Positions 34,461-45,632 of a stretch of DNA of 64,000 nt are shown here, one piece after another. The notes under the pieces are model-generated. The model did not search any database. It was not told the origin of the DNA and saw only the letters and a list, made by a program, of their open reading frames with translations. A program made the translations under genes and the position numbers. The stretch comes from Nematopogon swammerdamellus. Taxonomy: Eukaryota; Arthropoda; Insecta; Lepidoptera; Adelidae. Location of the stretch: contig OX336345.1 in the NCBI GenBank assembly GCA_946902875.1, forward strand, positions 11,439,395-11,503,394, given 5' to 3'. Within the stretch, counting starts at the first letter, position 1, and the number at the start of each line of letters is the position of its first letter.

Positions 34461-35118
34461 AATGAATAATGACTAATACGGAACCCTCGGTACACTCTAG
34501 AACTCGCTTTTATGAGCTCGCATCTATGCATATGGTTTCACTGTATTTAAATAATTTAATTTGTGAGAAAATAAACATTCAAAGTCTGGCCACGAAAATT
34601 CGCCATTTAACTTAGCCGTCAAATTCGGTCATCATCGAAACCTCCTAACTAAATTCAAACTTTGGTCATCAAAGTTGATCCATAAATTGAAGGCTGTTCA
34701 TAAAAGTTGCATCATTACCTGCTACCGGCAGGCTCGGCATTGGATACACTACATTAATTTAGATCGACGTTCCAGTGCAATAATCAGCATTTGCTCATAC
34801 ATTTTCCACTGTAATAATATAATAACGATACGTAAAATAACTCTAAGGGATGTATAATTTTTTTTATTGAAAACTTTATTGAACATTTAACCAGCCAATT
34901 TAGTCCATCTTCATCATATTATAAACGCACCTTCCGTAATTAATAAATAATGTGGCTTGGAGCCACCCATCTAACGACGCACGACGGACAATCTGACGCA
35001 TGCGGGGGTTCCGAATGCCATGCTATATATAAATATAAGCCATGTATACGTGTAAACCATACATACGTGTAATTACCGTTATAACATTTGAAAACAACAA
35101 ATATTAATTTAAAAAAAA

Positions 35119-35365
35119 TGTTTTAAAAAACATTGCACCGACTTCAAAAAACAACTAGAACTTGAACGTGTTAAATAATATTTTGATTCATATTCGGACC
35201 CTTGAGTTGAAGGCGGTACAAAAGCCCAAAAGGGGTCCATCTATAAATTTTCAGGTGTGCTTTTGTACCGCCTTCAACTCAAGGGTCCGAATATGAAACA
35301 AAATATTATTTAACACTTTTCAGTTCTAGTTGTTTTTTGAAGTCGGTGCAATGTTTTTTAAAACA
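35119..35365. mobile_element. Foldback element with about 105-bp arms
   Basis: Arms read tgttttaaaaaacattgcac, cgacttcaaaaaacaactag, ggacccttgagttgaaggcg, gtacaaaagc and their complement, with a few mismatches. The loop is about 35 bases. The CCGACTTCAAAAAA word also occurs at 15119 and, inverted, at 36030. Confidence 0.85.
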
Positions 35366-35480
35366 GTTTTTACTTCATTATTTTTAGTAATATTATATAA
35401 AAAAGAATAATCAAAATCGAAAACGAATAATCGAAATCGGTTGAAGTGGTACAGAATTATTCGCCATGTGTCAAGTACCA

Positions 35481-35617
35481 CGACTGCTCTCATTTCTCAC
35501 ACTTTAGGAACCTTGTCAAATTAACATTCACTCATTCATTAACCCTTCAAAATTATACAAATAATCAAATATTTTATTTTGACAGGGTTCCTGAAGTGTG
35601 AGAAATGAGAGCAGTCG
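35481..35617. repeat. Inverted repeat, 40-bp arms
   Basis: cgactgctctcatttctcac, actttaggaacc, tgtcaaa at 35481-35520 is matched by its complement at 35578-35617 with two or three differences. The 57-base loop is AT-rich. Confidence 0.8.
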
Positions 35618-35879
35618 TCTGTACATCGACACCTCAATACTACACTGCAACAACTCCGAAATTGACAATTAATGTCTGGAAATTGCTTTGGAAACAGAGG
35701 ACACATCTTTGTCAAGGTACTCGTATGTGTGAGGGTCCTTTGGAACTAAGTGCTTTATTTAACTAAAAACTGCAAAATTTTGAGCTGTTGCAGTATAGTG
35801 CTAAGGTATCGACATGCTTAATGTTTTATTGCTGAAAAAGAACACATCAAAAAAGTTTTGCTGAAGGTAACCACAAAAT

Positions 35880-36050
35880 ATAGTTTTTTATAAAATTTAT
35901 ATGGGACCAACTCTGAAGTATGACCTACCAAACAATTATGAATCAAAATCGATTCATAATTGGCGTAATAATCGCGTAACAAACATACAAAAATATAAAA
36001 AAATCATACAGTCGAATTGAGAATCTCCTCCTTTTGAAGTCGGTTGAAAA
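35880..36050 (-). repeat. Inverted copy of the CCGACTTCAAAA repeat end
   Basis: catacagtcgaattgagaat, ctcctccttttgaagtcggt is the complement of 15119-15160. The preceding atgggaccaactctgaagta and caattatgaatcaaaatcga probably belong to the same element. Confidence 0.6.
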
Positions 36051-36911
36051 CATCAAAACAGCTCAAGCTTTAAGAAATGACACTACTTCATTGTCACGAG
36101 ACATCTCCGGCGTGACGAGAGCTAACATCTGTCCAAGATAACGTGAACAATTTAAGGCGCGAATTTCCTCTTACTTTGCTCGTTAGATCTTCTTGCCGTT
36201 CACTAAATCAACCCGAGAGAGACGTTAAAAAACTCGCACTCGCGCTCGTATTGCGCGAACTTAGCTAAGACCACTCGAAGTCACCCTCAAGATTTATGAG
36301 TCCGCCGCGCAGCCCGGCTCGATCCTTGTTAATACATTTTGATAATTAATTTCTGGGAGCTTTGGAGCTTTATGAAGTCGTCTATGTGGGAGCGCTTTAG
36401 CCTTACATTTCTTCGGCGCAACGTGTTTTTGATATCTGAATAAGATTTGTTATTTCAGGACCATCTTTTGCTGATGTTATGAATTAACTTTCTGCGGAAG
36501 CCAGATGAATAAAATTTATAAAAACAAATTTAAGGTTTACTTACGAAAAATGCAATTTTATTTTTTATCTAAAAATATCAGGGAATTTTGAGACCGGAAA
36601 AATTCGAGGCTTTATATATTGAATACTGTACTTAATACTGTACGGAGTATGTACTTACTGCTAAAATATATTGAACCGTGATTTTTTTGAGTTATACTTT
36701 CCGTTTCCATACGGAAGACTATTACTATGTCTACGCCGACTTTCTGTCTGTCTGCGCAGCGCAGCAATCACGCGGTCGCACTCGCATGTATCTCGTATTC
36801 GGCACATCTTATTTTTTTTATTCACAAGAAATATTCTGTCCTTCGTATTTCTAACGCCATCTATCATACATTTGTAGTTAAAATGTTTGTTAAATGCTCA
36901 TTCGGCAGGCG

Positions 36912-37083
36912 CTCTTAAGAGAAGGGTGAGGTGCAAAGGGGGAAGAGGGGGAACAGCGGGAAGGGGGAACAGCGGGCAACGGCGTGAAAATGCGGAGAAC
37001 GGCGGGAAACAACAGGGGGGGGGGGGGGGGGCGGAGAATGACGAGAACGGCGTGGAACGTCTCGGGAGAGGGGAAAGAGCAGT
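36912..37083 (+). repeat. Polypurine, G-rich tract with 17 consecutive G
   Basis: Plus strand is nearly free of T and built of variants of gggaacagcgggaa and gaacggcggg, with G17 at 37015-37031. Many G runs could support quadruplex or triplex structure. The 70-codon plus frame and 69-codon minus frame are composition artefacts. Confidence 0.85.
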
Positions 37084-37595
37084 TTATTGTATGGCTTAGA
37101 AGATTTTAAAAAATCTTCGATCATAAAAATAAAAAATTATATATTTCCCTTAGCACTTAAATAGCACTTAGACAGAGATCTGCATCTGATCCTTATCTTT
37201 AGCTATTTTACTACATCATAATATTATATTTTATAACGGGATACGCACGGAATGTCGAAGTATAATAAAACAAAATCAACATTAAAATAAGTATACATTA
37301 AATGATGAAATTGATAAAATAAGAATTTTGTAAATGGTCTTTACAAAACTACTTTAGGTACTAAATAATTCGGTTCTTGTATGTTGTGCAAATATTTGAT
37401 AATATTAGTTTATAGAACTTTGCATTTCTCATTCGAAATAATTCTTCCATTCTCTTTAGACATCCTCGCCCAGCAATCTCTTGCTCTAAAGGAGCAGAAC
37501 AACAGTTCACACATATCCTGGTTTGATCTCTGTCTTTGGCCATATTCGTTATTCTGAGCCAAATTGATATTTTGGATGTTTCATGCGAATGTTCT

Positions 37596-37810
37596 AGTCC
37601 GCGCGCGAGCTCCGAGGAATCGGTATTTGTGGAAATTAATTTATTTATTATAGAATTTGTATAGAATTTTTATGGAGATTCACATTTTGTGATGATTATA
37701 ATATACTAGGCGAGTAATATTATACAAATGTATAATATTAAAATTCTATACAAATTCTATAATAAATTAATTTCCACAAACACCGATTCCTCGGAGCTCG
37801 CGCGCGGACT
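37596..37810. mobile_element. MITE with about 73-bp TIRs
   Basis: agtccgcgcgcgagctccga, ggaatcgg, tttgtggaaattaattta and tatagaatttgtatagaatt occur at the left and inverted at the right. One arm has a four-base TTTA insertion and a single A/G difference. The 60-base core is AT-rich. Confidence 0.85.
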
Positions 37811-37924
37811 GTATATTTGTAATTGTTTCGTAAACAATTACGAATATATATATTAAAATATATAAATTAAACGAAACATTAAGCTGTTTCGTTTAATATT
37901 CTTGATGATGTTGTTCGGGTTTCT

Positions 37925-38162
37925 TTTTTTAAATAAATGATTTAGTTGCATCAATGAGCTCCATTAATTCGTGTTTGGACTTCGTTTTATTTCCAATCTC
38001 CACTATAAATATTTGTGCATTCACCCGTCTTCTATGCGTTCGTAAACCGTTCATCCGATGGCGGTGAAACTTTCGTGGGTTGTTGTGCGAGCGTAGAAAA
38101 AGGTTTATGACAAAAAAAAAAAAAGAAAAAAAAAATCGAGCGGAGCCGCGGGAAAAAGCTAG
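37925..38162 (+). mobile_element. Helitron-like copy with A-rich insertion
   Basis: Ends cgagcggagccgcgggaaaa, agCTAG at 38162, followed by T. Upstream tcatccgatggcggtgaaac, tttcgtgggttgttgtgcga may be its body. A run of A interrupted by one G (38111-38135) lies just before the hairpin. Confidence 0.5.
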
Positions 38163-38164
38163 TT

Positions 38165-39430
38165 TATTATAATACCGATATTTCGCCAAACTGCCACCGG
38201 CCCAGTCACAAAAATCTAAGCCTTTCACACAGCGAATTTCGCTAGCGGCGGTATTTCTCGAGGACAGTTCGGGATTGATGCATTTTACGACGCATCCGAT
38301 TTTACTCTGTTCCCCGCCGTAAACTTTTGATATCCTCACCCGTTATCCTGAAGTGAAATAGTTATAGTTTTCAGCAGATCTCGGCCGGCCAATAAGGTCT
38401 GTGTACTTGCGCTTGAAAAAAACTTTTCGTTTGTGGATATACAGAAAGAAGGTTACAGTAAATATTCAATATCATATCAATAGAACTAAGAAAAATAGTA
38501 TAATATTAGTTATTTTGTTGTTTTAGGTAATTACTAAACGTATTGTGTTGGTCACGAAATGCAAAATCAGTAGTAGTGTGGACTGTATAATTTCTTGTTA
38601 TAAAAGTTCAGTAGAAGTCTTCAGCTTCAGAACAATTTCGGTAGAGTTTCAGCCTTCACTGAAGCCTGAAGGCCCTTCAGCAGAGCTTTCAGCGCAGTTT
38701 CAGAAGAGGCTTATTGTTGATCTTATTTCAGCAATTAGAACAAAAAACGAGTGTTTTGCATAGAAGTGAAATTGCACTTGTACTTAGATAAGTGACCGCA
38801 AAGTAAGCCGATCTTTTCTAGTTTCTTGGTCAGATGTTTTACCCATGTGCCATGTACTGAGATCAACAAGCCCCCCCTGTTTACAACGTTCTTTCTACAT
38901 ACTTTCTCGTGGTACTTTAAATATTATTATGAGACTTCAAATTACAGAGTTATTTGCTGAAAACCTTTTTTTTTTAATTCGTTATATTGAAACTGACCTA
39001 ATTGTCCCCATCATCGCCCCAAAGGGGTTCCGAGCGTATGTCATTTATAATGCTTTAGATCTATTTACCGTTGTATACAATTTCTACCTTATTTATGCAA
39101 TTTTCACGCTTATTTTTAACGCAAATAGATAGTAGTGTCTCCTGGTGGCGGATGAATCACTAATCATAAAAATTATACGTCACTGGCACCCTCTTGACGG
39201 CGAAACTTGTCGAGTCCAACGGTCGGTGTCGTGCTCCGCGAGTAGCGCTCGCACAACTACAATTTGATACTGTCTACATTCACTTCACCGCACACTTATT
39301 GCTGTCGTCTGTTACACGCATAATTAAATCGTTGTTCGTACTGGTCGCCATCTTTTTGGAACATAAAACGTAATATTTAGATGCTCAAATATGAAAGCTA
39401 TCCATTATTTGCGAGTATAACCGTAGATGG
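38165..39430. other. No recognised gene; CTTCAG-rich patch
   Basis: 38610-38705 repeats TTCAG/CTGAAG words (tcttcagcttcagaac, gccttcactgaagcctgaag). A 95-codon plus frame at 38845-39132 is hydrophobic but unrecognised. Confidence 0.45.
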
Positions 39431-39434
39431 CTTA

Positions 39435-39512
39435 CGACCAAATGTCCATCGACAGCGTTTGATAACTTATGGGTGGCTCGGCAGCATATGTCGCGCATTC
39501 AATAAACAAAAA
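39435..39512 (+). mobile_element. 3' end fragment of the same LINE family
   Basis: The text aaatgtccatcgacagcg, then cttatgggtggctcggcagc, then atatgtcgcgc parallels the 3' end at 27540-27605 with scattered substitutions. It ends in a short A-rich tail (aataaacaaaaaaa). It is a severely 5'-truncated copy. Confidence 0.75.
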
Positions 39513-40610
39513 AAGATATATTGATTTCTATTGCACTTACAGTAGGTTATATGGGCCCTACCATGGGAAAGGAGTTTAGGGTTTTGTTTTTAGAAATAGT
39601 TTTAGTGATTAATTCCCAGTCGCAGCTATAAGTACTTTAAATTAGTGAAAAAAAACTTCTACTAAAAAATCAAATCCTAAATATCCGATGTATTTTCTAT
39701 GACAAAGGCCTCGAGTTAGAAAAAAGCTTCTTTATTCTGTAAAGGGTATGTGGATCGATGTGGGCTGGTTGATATTCTCAGTAACATCTTTGATGTTTTA
39801 ATAACAGCTTATAATAATAATTTGCTTTTATATAGGTAAATATAAAGAAAGTTATATTTTTTCGTAACAAATATGATTGCCGCGAATATAATTTCCAATA
39901 CCTTTATGTATGTAGAGGTCTGCTCCGTATTGAATATTAAATTTGCACGCACGTAGGCCCTTTACTAAAGGAATAACACGATATTCATAACCGAAATATG
40001 TATCAACATCCAGTTCGTGTTTCCGCAGACTGGATTCCTCGTACGTATCCTAATGTAATAATAACAAAATGTTTTCACAATACATACATATACTGCGGTA
40101 ATAATTATTCAATCTCTTCCTCGGTATTACTTGGTACTCTGTTCAGCAACTACTTACTTATATTTCACTAGGTATACTAATCGACTTTCAAACATCTAAA
40201 GGTTGACTGGAAGAAATATCTTTAAGGGACAAGTGCGTTTTTGCACATCAAGTAAAAATATTGTAATGTACTTATTTCTTTAATTTTGACATTGAAAATG
40301 TCTTTTCGATCGCTTCAGTATAGTCCCCGATTTCAAGCGAGAGAACGAATTCGCCCTGGTGTCGTGAGTTTTAAGGCTACGTAAATATTTAGGGTGTCAA
40401 ATGACGCGTATCGACGAGGGCTACAAGGTGGTGACATGAAAGAAGAAGGTAAAAACATTAAAACAATTGAGTTGCTTAACATTGACAACTGCTTAACATT
40501 GCGGTTTTTAGGGGTTTTAAAAAGGGCACTTTTACACATATTTATAAATATATATTTTTATATTGTAGATTGACTCAATATCTTGGGTGTCTTTTTGATT
40601 TTATGAAAAA

Positions 40611-40832
40611 CTAGCTGTGCCCGCGGCTCCGCCCGCTCTCATATTTCACTTCACTGCTAACCTCATAAGCTATTTAGCGTGGTAGTAAGTAGCCTATAGT
40701 TGATGGGAAGAATCAAGCTATCCGTAGAATTTTTTTTTATTAAAATCGGTTCAGTGGTTCTCGAGTTATAAGCGGACAGACAGACACTCAGACAGACAGA
40801 AAGCAGACGTTGGATTTTATTATAGGTAAGGA
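40611..40832 (-). mobile_element. 222-bp short Helitron, intact ends
   Basis: The minus strand starts TCCTTACCTATAATAAAATC at 40832. It ends gagcgggcggagccgcgggc, acagCTAG at 40611, followed by T. A GCGGAGCCGC hairpin sits about 10 bases before CTAG. It is non-coding and contains gacagacaga runs. The copy at 53090-53311 has the same length and about five differences. Confidence 0.75.
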
Positions 40833-41534
40833 AGAGAAAAATTTGGGTGCTATGATTATTTTTTTATTTTCCGTTACGCGAGTTACCAGTCGTCTTTATC
40901 TTGCAGTGTGAGTAGCTAGTTAAAATGATTTTCGTGTATGAATTTATACTTGAAAATTAAGAATTAAATTTTTTTATTTAATTAAGTATTATTTTTGACA
41001 ATTTTATTAAATTTTTCAAAATTTATATATTTCAGTATGAAATAATATGCCGCCTATATTATATTTGAATACGCCCTAAAAGTCATTTTCAATGTACCCG
41101 AAGGTCATGTAATGCATGAGATCTGTGATTTTTTTTAGCAATAATGTATTTTTTATTTATCTACATGATTCCACCTACGACAACAGCCTCGCCTACTCCA
41201 GGTTGAAAAGGGATTCCCTATCTAATAAGCTGCTAGGGTAATATAAAAAAGTCGGAGTGCTTTAAGATACTATGCGTGACGTCGCACGTTCCATTCCAAA
41301 GATTGAACGGAAGAAATTACTTGTACTGATAAGTTCGCCTTTTACATTCCTTTCTATTCCAAGGGTTGCTAGAATGAACCACTTGTATTAATAAGTCCGC
41401 CTTTTTAATTCCATTCCATTCATTCAGACTGGACGCAAGATGGCTGCACTTATTAAAATTTATTGATGACTGCCTAACGCTCTGGATGCTAGGCTATGCG
41501 CGTCTTCTAGCAACCAAGCAAGTATCACATAACG

Positions 41535-41706
41535 CTTGCGATGTGAATAGTGACTAATACTTATAGTAACAATGTTGATGAAAAAAAACACAACCTAGTT
41601 ACGAAGTTTCTTTCCAGTTCTTCTTCGTGGGTACAATCGAACCGGATAGAACAAATTGTGATAAGTTCGAGTGCAGTGCTAAAAAAAATAATACAATAAA
41701 CAATAA
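41535..41706 (+). mobile_element. 3' end fragment of the 987-aa-ORF LINE family
   Basis: cgaagtttctttccagttc, ttcttcgtgggtacaatcga, ggatagaacaaattgtga and agttcgagtgcagt match 49138-49220 closely, in the same order. It ends with a degenerate pentamer tail (ataatacaataaacaataaa). It is a 5'-truncated copy of the element at 45498-49254. Confidence 0.8.
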
Positions 41707-41709
41707 ATA

Positions 41710-43620
41710 ACATTACCGCTTTTTGCCGATTCACTCCCATAATTCGATCATAATTAACGTCTACGCTCTCATGTTAATTATTTTCGAACCGATTGGGAAG
41801 ATTATAAACAAATAAATTTCGTAATGTAATGCAACTTAAGAACCTATCTAGCAAGCAGTCCAATAGAGTAGAGTGTCATCTTAATTGAATCCGGTTGTAT
41901 GTGGGTTTGTATGAACGAGTACACCGCGGTCATTATTCAAACCCTTCCCCTGTACAGCGCCAAGCATTAGCGAAATGTGCGCTGTTTTGTTGCAGCTCAG
42001 ATGTTTATTCAATGGTATGTTTTGGCAGTTGACTCGCGCTGTCTATGACTGCTGTCATTTGTCACTGGGATCGCTACCCGAGATTGAACTGGCGAGCGAT
42101 CAAGTGTAATAATGAATGACGTACCTATATCTTTGAAAGTTTTTAGCTTACTAAAAAATGCTTTCAAATTAAATTTTGTTTATTTTAATATCATTTGAAA
42201 ATAAAAGTAATAAATTAATGTTTCACTAATTAATTTAATTAAACTTAATGGTGCATTATTTGTATCCAAAATTGTAATATAGTTTTTTGTATTCTTTCCG
42301 ATCAATAAGTACGTGGAAAAAATATAGCCGGGTATTATCAACCGAAAATGTATTTGTTACATAATTTTAATTACCTAAATAAGATTTTTAATAATTTAGT
42401 GAATTTGGTTGACTTTCGGCGTAGTCAATCTAACGATTTTATCGATATGCTGTCGACTATTTGTCATCTTTCACATTTGAAATATCGCTAGAGTACCGCA
42501 TACACTCGGCTAATGATAGTCGAGAGCCGTCTGCGATCTGCCACTGAGATGCCATGCCACACTAAAATAGAATTCAGGTCCTTAAATCTAGACGCGTAAG
42601 AACTATTTTCTAAAAAATATCAATGTGTTTGCAAATATTTCAGTTCGCCGTACTTCTAAAGATAGTCAATAAAACATTAGATTTTTTCATTATACCAGTT
42701 TAATACAACCATATAGGATACTTGTCTCTTTTTGCTGTCAACAACAGACATATGCCGTCCTGCTTCCACTTGTAATATTGTGACATTAAAATTATCTCGT
42801 GGCATTGTGGTTCATTTGCAAAATCGTGCCATTTGTAAACACCGAATTTCGGATAGACAACGTATCTACCCCTTTTTTATAATATCATTGTTCATGTATT
42901 TTATTTGTTCTATTAAGAAACAAAAAAAAATCGTATTAAACATTATAGTGTAATTCTTAGGAAAAATTCTATCATGTAAGAACAAAGCGCATCGGATATA
43001 AGTAATGATTAAATGTTTTTCTTTTTTTTTCAATTGATATTTTAATAACTTTTAGAGATCCTTCAGCTCGCTGATTTCCAGGTTGCTTTCTGTTATTCTT
43101 TATTAGCTACGTTATTTTGCAAGAGCATTTTAAATTTAACACATTCACTAAAAAAAGGCGGCAATAATAAACCTCACAAGGTAAAGTTACGCCGAGATTT
43201 CAACAGCACACTTCATAATTCATGCTACTTACAAATCCCAGAGGGCGAGAGGCTATTTTGTATGCATTGTTTTTTTCCTTGATTCCTGGCGACCGGTGAA
43301 GGCTAACCCTCTTGGCGGATAAAGGTCTACCCTTGGGAAAGCTTCTTTAAAGTGTTGAGTTGTATTCCAAGTTTTGATAAGTCTACTTTTTACCCGACTA
43401 CGGTGGATCCAAAAGGATTATTTTCACTGCTTATGAATTTGCGGGCAACAGGCACTAAATTTTATAAATTTTTGACGTGATGACGTCACGTCTTATAAAT
43501 AATTGATGAACACCGGCTGCACGCACGAAGAAGTGTCACGTTCCATCTAAACCTGTGTGTGCAAGCGAGAGCGCGATAGAGAGGCATATACAATAGTAGG
43601 AAATACAAAATATATTTGTC
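41710..43620. other. AT-rich, no recognised gene
   Basis: Short frames only. cgatcaagtgtaataatg and neighbours have no match in the window. A TGACGTCA word lies near 43476. Confidence 0.5.
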
Positions 43621-43627
43621 CGTCTTT

Positions 43628-43703
43628 TGCGAGCCTCGAACCCGCGGTCCCTGCCACCATCACCGACCATACGTCTTAACCACGCGGGCTAATCGATCAT
43701 GTA
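43628..43703 (-). mobile_element. tRNA-like SINE head
   Basis: The minus strand reads attagcccgcgtggttaaga (A box) and cgcgggttcgaggctcgc (B box) 36 bases apart, good matches to polymerase III consensus. An acceptor stem does not close, so I call it a SINE promoter. It shares the tagccc..gtggtt start with the copy at 15240. Confidence 0.6.
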
Positions 43704-44702
43704 CCTTTCGCAGCAAATTTGCTCAACAGTATGTGAAGATTTCATGGAGCGACATCTAGCGTCCACATCTAGCGTCAATAGTAAATGAAATACTTCAGCG
43801 GTATTTACTTGATTTCGCAGTTAGGTAGTTGTTGCAACGTTGTACATATAGATGGCGTTATGTAGGTTTGAGTCCCAACACGATGTTTATATTGATAATT
43901 TAATATTATTAGCTTTTTAGGTTTTTTAAATATAAAATAAACAAAAATTAATAGTCGTTATTTTCTCATATTTTTTATTAGTTATTATGACATCTTTATA
44001 ACGTAATTAAATTAATTTTACATATTTTATATTCTACAAAAACTTATAAAAATACACAAAATTCATAAAAATCTAAATAAAAACGGTAAATATCCGCCGG
44101 AACTGATTTTGTATCTGACTTCGCACTTTATATAATTTATGACGTCATAACGTAAAACTATCGTCCGTAAACCGACTTTACAGACAACCAATTTTTTTAA
44201 TGTAAAATAAATGAAATTAAAAATAAAAATAATTTTTTTAAAGACGCCACTAAGACAAATGAAGGAAATAACAAGGAAAATTAAACTTAAAATGTTATTT
44301 TATTTTCATAGTGGGCTTCATTCGTAGCCACTTTATTTCAATAGTACTTTCATTTATATAAACTCCAATGTAGCGTATCACATATTTATTCACAAATCTC
44401 AAGTACACTATCGTCTTCTTCCTCGATCCGTCGGCACGACCGCCTGCCAGCCAGCTAGCCGCAATCCTCCTCCTCTCCCCGCTCACCTTCACTCCTCGCT
44501 ATCCACTTCTGCATCCTCTCTTTTTATTGGTGTTCATTGCACTTCACAAATTCAAACCAACCAATTAGGAGCGACCACGAGTGTTGACCTTTTGTTACTA
44601 AAGTACTGCCGGAAATGAAATATTAAAATAACAAATTATACAAATCATGACAAAGTATTGAGAACTAGCTGAGCCCGCGGCTCCGCTCGCGTGAAATTCG
44701 TA

Positions 44703-45497
44703 TTTCAAAGAAGATAGTAAGTAACTATGGGCGAGGCCGAAGACCGAGCTGCGTTCAGGAAGTCGATAAACCATCTCTAAGAAAGTAAGTAACAAAGGGC
44801 GAGGCCGTAGGCCGAGCTGCGTTCAGGAAGACTATAAACCTTTTCGAAGAAAGTAAGTAACAAAGGGCGAGGCCAAAGGCCGAGTTGCGTTCAGGAAGAC
44901 TATAAACTTTCTTGAAGAAAGTAAGCAACTGAGGGCGAGGCCGGAGGCCGAGCTGCGTTAAGGAAAACCATAAACCTTCTCGAACATAGTAAGAAACTAA
45001 GGGCGAGGCCGAAGGTCGAGCTGCGTTCAGGAAGACTATAAACCTTCTCGAAGAAAGTAAGTAACTAAGGGCGAGGCCGAAGGCCGAGCTGTGTTCAGGA
45101 AGACTATAAACCTTATCGATGAAAGTAAGTAACTAAGGGCGAGGCCGAAGGCCGAGCTGCGTTCAGGAAGACTATAAACCTTATCGATGAAAGTAAGTAA
45201 CTAAGGGCGAGGCCGAAGGCCGAGCTGCGTTCAGGAAGACTATAAACCTTCTTGAAGAAAGTAAGCAACTGAGGGCGAGGCCGGAGGCCGAGCTGCGTTA
45301 AGGAAAACCATAAACCTTCTCGAACATAGTAAGAAACTAAGGGCGAGGCCGAAGGTCGAGCTGCGTTCAAGAAGACTATAAACCTTCTCGAAGAAAGTAA
45401 GTAACTAAGGGCGAGGCCGAAGGCCGAGCTGCGTTCAGGAAGACTATAAATCTTATCGATGAAAGTAAGTAACAAAAGGCGAGGCCGAAGGCCGAGC
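44703..45497 (+). repeat. 68-bp minisatellite, left array, about 12 units
   Basis: Units contain gggcgaggccgaaggccgag, then gctgcgttcagg, then an AT-rich spacer ending in aagtaagtaactaa. The period is 68 bases. The core ggccgaaggcc is a small palindrome. A five-unit block is itself duplicated with a 340-bp offset (44896-45030 matches 45236-45370), so there is higher-order structure. Open frames across the array on the minus strand are repeat artefacts. Confidence 0.95.
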
Positions 45498-45632
45498 GTT
45501 GAGAGTTTCAAACACAACTTCACTCCAACTAAGCTGCTGGCTAAATTTACTTAAAAATATTATCAAGACGTCTAATTTAAAGTTCCTGTCTCTAGACAAA
45601 AGTGTGACTGAGCAAAAAAAGACCTCTTTTTT

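Noticed and set aside
43628..43703. A tRNA gene
   Set aside because: A and B boxes are good but no acceptor stem closes, and a SINE-like body follows.
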